The position numbers and the translations under genes are program-made. 18,158 bases of DNA from Desulfobacteraceae bacterium (GTDB taxonomy: Bacteria > Desulfobacterota > DSM-4660 > Desulfatiglandales > Desulfatiglandaceae). The stretch lies in NCBI GenBank assembly GCA_020349865.1, contig CP070700.1, positions 3,276,543 through 3,294,700 of the forward strand, given 5' to 3'. Positions 15,217-18,158 of this stretch are shown here, in pieces; positions within the stretch are counted from its first letter, which is position 1, and each line of letters starts with the position of its first letter. Under the pieces are notes generated by a model that was not told the DNA's origin, did not search any database, and saw only the letters and a list, made by a program, of their open reading frames with translations.

Positions 15217-16044
15217 CTAAGTTCTGGGAACTTTGCGCAGAAGCTGACCATAGCCTTCAATCACGTCATTGATGCCAAGGAGTTTCATGAGATGCCAGGC
15301 CGTTGCCTGATTAGAAGTCACTACCGGCGTGCCCGAGTCGTTCTCGATCTCTTCGATCACATCACTGCACCTGAAATTCGTACAAGTGATAAAAATTCCG
15401 TCAGCTTCAGGAACGACGGCCTGCATTGCCGCCTGGTAAGCTTGGGATGGCTTAGTCGCCCCCATTTCGTAGAGATCTTCAATTCCCAGCCCCGTCACGT
15501 TAAGGACCTCGAAGCCGGAATCTTCGTAAAAGATACGAAACCTTTCATTGATTTCGTCAATATAGGGACCTGTAATGACGATTTTCTTGAAACCCATGAA
15601 GCGCATCGCTTCTTCTGCAGCCGTGGCCGTCGTGGTACAAGGAATACCAGAGCTTTGAGCTTCCATGGCTGGAATCGCGCGACTACAAGCAAATCCGGCC
15701 GTGGCGGTTTCCATCATCTCGACTTCTTTTTTGTCCCACCCAGGACCACCGACCAGTGAGCCCGCGGTGCAGGCAAAGGCAATGGCTGAACGATTACCCA
15801 AGATAGGCGAGGAAAGTCCTTCGGCCAGTAGCTTGGCAGCGTTTCCCAGCGGCTCACTGAGCTTGGAGCATTCCTCAACGTTCACCACTGGATCCATGTG
15901 AATCCGTGTTTCACGAACCTGTACATAGTCGGGAATCATGCGGCAGATTTCGGGAGTAGGGTTGAGGTTAGGGCCTACAACCACGAGACCGATTTTGGCA
16001 CGATACCCATAAGGCACAGTGTAGCTCTCTTGTTTTTTCAGCAT
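15217..16044 (-). CDS. maleate isomerase / arylmalonate decarboxylase-family protein
   Basis: A 275-residue protein of the Asp/Glu racemase superfamily branch containing maleate cis-trans isomerase, arylmalonate decarboxylase and EutA. It opens with YRAKIGLVVVGPNLNPTPE, typical of this branch. Two cysteines sit at the expected catalytic positions: C92 in FACTAGSLVGG and C221 in ITCTNFRCSDV. Two active-site thiols favour an isomerase or racemase; the decarboxylase relies on one. The C-terminal SNQATAWHLMKLLGI is also standard for the group. ATG 16044 has an AAAGGAG site and lies 32 bp after the TRAP permease gene. Its substrate is probably an acid imported by that transporter, for example a cis-unsaturated or 2-substituted dicarboxylate (inference). 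Confidence 0.85.
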   Translation of the reverse strand: MLKKQESYTVPYGYRAKIGLVVVGPNLNPTPEICRMIPDYVQVRETRIHMDPVVNVEECSKLSEPLGNAAKLLAEGLSSPILGNRSAIAFACTAGSLVGGPGWDKKEVEMMETATAGFACSRAIPAMEAQSSGIPCTTTATAAEEAMRFMGFKKIVITGPYIDEINERFRIFYEDSGFEVLNVTGLGIEDLYEMGATKPSQAYQAAMQAVVPEADGIFITCTNFRCSDVIEEIENDSGTPVVTSNQATAWHLMKLLGINDVIEGYGQLLRKVPRT

Positions 16045-16075
16045 CCTTATTTTCTCCTTTCATCATGAACTAATG

Positions 16076-17359
16076 TTAGTAGCCAAAAAGGCGTGGAAGC
16101 CAGGAAGTAACACCCGGCCAGAAGGCTACCAGAAGAATCACCCCAAATACGAGTAATAGGAAGGGCCAGATGCCCCCCGTGGCCTCCTCAATAGAGCATT
16201 CAGCGATTGGGCAAACAATGAAGAGCCCCAAAGCTACCGGTGGCGTGATCAGCGCCACCTGGACAGTCATAACCACTAACAACCCAAAGTGGTGCGGCTC
16301 AACCGCAAATGCCTGGGCCACTGGCCCGAAGACCGGGATCAACATGATCATGGTTGCCACTGCTTCCAATACAAATCCCAGAAGCAGGAGAAATACAATG
16401 GCCATCACCAGAAAGACCTGGGGAGAAGACGTATATTGCAGGAAGAATTTGGCAACCAGTTGAGGAACCTGATTGGTGGTCAGTATCCATGAGATCACCT
16501 TGGCCGTTGCTAGCAGGAGAAATACAACCGAACTGGTCTTGCAGCTTGTAAGAAAACAGGCGGCAATGTCTCTTAGTTTCAGTCTCCGGGTCAGGAAAAC
16601 ACCAACAATAAGGGCATAGGCCACCGCCACAGCACCAGCTTCGGTCGGGGTGAAAATTCCGCCAATTATCCCTCCCAGGATAATAATCGGGACCATCAAA
16701 CCCGGTATCGCTGTTATAGTCCGCTTTGTCAGAGTTTTAAGACTAAACCGGGCGGTACTGACGGGGAAGTTGTGTCTGAAAGACATGCCATAGACCAGGC
16801 CCATCATACCAAAACCGATGATACAACCTGGCACTGCACCAAGCAGAAAAAGCTTTGCCACAGATATTCCACCACCATAAACATAAGCGTAGATCAGCAT
16901 CGCCACACTGGGAGGGATAATTGGCCCCATTATCGACGAGGCTGCGGTTACTACCGCAGAAAACTTGCGCGTATAGCCCTGTTTTATCATACTAGGCACC
17001 AGCATTGACCCGATCGCGGCTGTGTCAGCCACGGCAACGCCCGTGACGCCGGCAAAAAACATGCTTGCAAGTATGTTCACATAAGCCAGGCCACCCTTGA
17101 GATGACCGACGAGGCTGTCTGCCAGTTCTACCAGTTTGGGCAAAACACCGCTTCGGCTCATCAAGTCTCCGGCCATGATGAAGAAGGGGATGGCCATCAA
17201 GGGGAAAGAATCAATACCACCAAACATCAAAGTGGGGAGGATATTGAAAGGCAGTTGCTCCGTGACAAGGATGAAGGCGACGCCGGCCAGACCTAAGCAA
17301 AAGGCAACGGGAACGCCTAACAGAATCGTCACTACGAAGACAATGCATAACACAGTCAC
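16076..17359 (-). CDS. dctM: TRAP transporter large permease (DctM family), system 2
   Basis: A 427-residue, roughly twelve-helix inner-membrane permease homologous to the system 1 protein at 9313-10593. Shared landmarks include DSFPLMAIPFFIMAGDLM, GHLKGGLAYVNILASM, GPIIPPSVAM and IFTPTEAGA. In the conserved GxSGSAVADTAA segment it reads GVTGVAVADTAA, with valine (17036-17038) replacing serine. It overlaps dctQ by four bases (ATGA type) and is followed 32 bp later by the isomerase-family gene, suggesting the imported compound is passed to that enzyme. Confidence 0.93.
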   Translation of the reverse strand: MTVLCIVFVVTILLGVPVAFCLGLAGVAFILVTEQLPFNILPTLMFGGIDSFPLMAIPFFIMAGDLMSRSGVLPKLVELADSLVGHLKGGLAYVNILASMFFAGVTGVAVADTAAIGSMLVPSMIKQGYTRKFSAVVTAASSIMGPIIPPSVAMLIYAYVYGGGISVAKLFLLGAVPGCIIGFGMMGLVYGMSFRHNFPVSTARFSLKTLTKRTITAIPGLMVPIIILGGIIGGIFTPTEAGAVAVAYALIVGVFLTRRLKLRDIAACFLTSCKTSSVVFLLLATAKVISWILTTNQVPQLVAKFFLQYTSSPQVFLVMAIVFLLLLGFVLEAVATMIMLIPVFGPVAQAFAVEPHHFGLLVVMTVQVALITPPVALGLFIVCPIAECSIEEATGGIWPFLLLVFGVILLVAFWPGVTSWLPRLFGY

Positions 17360-17868
17360 GACTGATCCCGCCCTTCCTCTCCAGGTCTATTCCCCTCAGG
17401 CTTCCCAGATAGAGATTTCTTTATGTGTGGCAGCAGGAAAATCATCATCAAAATGGATCCCACGGGTATGGCCAAATAGAAATAGAACAGGCTAACATCT
17501 ATGGTGATGCACATCTGGTACAACTGCCGGGGCAATATCTTCAGCCCTTCAAATGTCACCACCGCCAGGAAAGTTATTGTTAAGCCGTAAGCAGTTAGGC
17601 GGACTAGCTGATGCGTCTTGACGCTTAACCGTTTCACCAAAACATTAATCCTGATGTGAGCGTCATCCCGGACAGCTATTGCACCGCCTAGAAAGACAAC
17701 CCAGACCATCAAATAGCGGGAGAGTTCTTCCGTAAAGATCAAAGAATGACCAAAAACGTAGCGAAGGATGACCTCAATCGTCACGATTGTCACGATGACG
17801 GTTGCGCCTAGAATAATAAGCCCTTCCACGAATCGAGAGAGCAAACGAAAAAATAGGTTTGTCTGCAT
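17356..17868 (-). CDS. dctQ: TRAP transporter small permease (DctQ family), system 2
   Basis: A 170-residue, four-helix membrane subunit with the family signature TEELSRYLMVWVVFLGG followed by a charged RDDAHIR segment. It has a hydrophilic C-terminal tail rich in Lys/Glu. The ribosome site upstream of ATG 17868 is weak (AGG about ten bases away), in line with low expression relative to the binding protein. It is translationally coupled to dctM by a four-base overlap. Confidence 0.9.
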   Translation of the reverse strand: MQTNLFFRLLSRFVEGLIILGATVIVTIVTIEVILRYVFGHSLIFTEELSRYLMVWVVFLGGAIAVRDDAHIRINVLVKRLSVKTHQLVRLTAYGLTITFLAVVTFEGLKILPRQLYQMCITIDVSLFYFYLAIPVGSILMMIFLLPHIKKSLSGKPEGNRPGEEGRDQS

Positions 17869-17893
17869 GCAGTTATGCCTGTGCGTTAATCAT

Positions 17894-17921
17894 GGGCCTT
17901 TCCTGAGGAAAGGAAAGGCCC
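17894..17921 (-). promoter_or_regulatory. intercistronic hairpin between dctP and dctQ, system 2
   Basis: GGGCCTTTCC (17894-17903) pairs perfectly with GGAAAGGCCC (17912-17921), a ten-bp stem with an eight-base loop in the 70-bp dctP-dctQ gap. No T-run follows on the - strand. It sits at the same place as the hairpin in TRAP system 1 but with unrelated sequence, supporting a role in differential expression of binding protein and permease. Confidence 0.6.
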
Positions 17922-17938
17922 TCAGCAAAAATGAAGAA

Positions 17939-18158
17939 TTACTTGTTGAAAAAGACAACGATGTCTACGAGTTCTTTGCCTTTAGGTCCAAAGCCTTTCA
18001 CAACATCAGGATAAACGCTTAGTGCAGTTTTCCTGAACTCTGCAATGGTCTCTCCAGGAACTTCGTTGATCTTCATCCCGGCATCCTTGAGTTTCTGCAT
18101 CACCGCCTCATTGTCTTTGGCGTTGGCCGTGCGCTGCCAGATCGACGCTTTCTGGGCG
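17939..18158 (-). CDS. dctP: TRAP transporter substrate-binding protein (DctP family), system 2, C-terminal part
   Basis: The - strand frame is open from the right edge to TAA at 17941-17939, giving 72 residues; the start is outside the window. The segment is helical and alternates charged and hydrophobic residues (NAKDNEAVMQKLKDAGMKI, then PGETIAEFRKTALSVYP), as in the C-terminal helices of DctP proteins where 'L...G..v' precedes a 'F...v.p.y..f' helix. Its place 70 bp upstream of dctQ and dctM makes it the binding protein of system 2. The ligand-contact region is missing, so specificity cannot be discussed. Confidence 0.8.
   Translation of the reverse strand, partial: AQKASIWQRTANAKDNEAVMQKLKDAGMKINEVPGETIAEFRKTALSVYPDVVKGFGPKGKELVDIVVFFNK

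Overview
The window looks like part of a chromosome from a strictly anaerobic, organic-acid-degrading bacterium. A ferredoxin-dependent 2-oxoacid oxidoreductase, a homologue of the Fe-S/FAD enzyme 4-hydroxybutyryl-CoA dehydratase, an Fe-S flavin ene-reductase and two TRAP transporters together suit a sulfate-reducing or syntrophic Desulfobacterota-type organism. A clostridial relative cannot be excluded. No rRNA, tRNA, CRISPR array, insertion sequence or phage gene was seen. Taxonomy is inference only.

Left arm, + strand, 1-7701. (a) 1-2179 holds the end of a GntR/FadR-type (FCD) regulator, a short-chain dehydrogenase overlapping it by ATGA, and a MalK/UgpC-type ABC ATPase that probably starts at a TTG; its permeases and binding protein are not in the window. 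(b) After a 240-bp gap, 2420-7701 holds a D-2-hydroxyacid dehydrogenase, a four-subunit 2-oxoacid:ferredoxin oxidoreductase (delta-alpha-beta-gamma, tightly overlapping) and a homologue of 4-hydroxybutyryl-CoA dehydratase. A plausible chain is 2-hydroxyacid -> 2-oxoacid -> acyl-CoA plus reduced ferredoxin -> radical rearrangement of the acyl-CoA. The last enzyme keeps all four Fe-S ligands but has lost three residues known to be catalytic in the characterised enzyme, so its reaction may be new.

Middle, 7702-7971. A convergent gap full of inverted repeats, including a 23-nt imperfect pair (18/23) enclosing 127 bp.

Right arm, - strand, 18158-7972, read right to left: TRAP system 2 (dctP fragment, dctQ, dctM), a maleate-isomerase/arylmalonate-decarboxylase-family protein, an Asp/Glu-racemase-family gene broken by an in-frame TGA at codon 25, a FadH-like flavin/Fe-S reductase with Cys in place of its catalytic Tyr, TRAP system 1 (dctP, dctQ, dctM), a small cupin, and an unrecognised 288-residue protein made of two tandem copies of a roughly 132-residue unit, each with the signature HxHxxVxxSVHPD ... 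FDxxWxFKxDV. The arm looks like import and remodelling of one or more small, perhaps unsaturated, carboxylic acids. The two arms converge and may serve one catabolic pathway, but that link is inferred from proximity alone.
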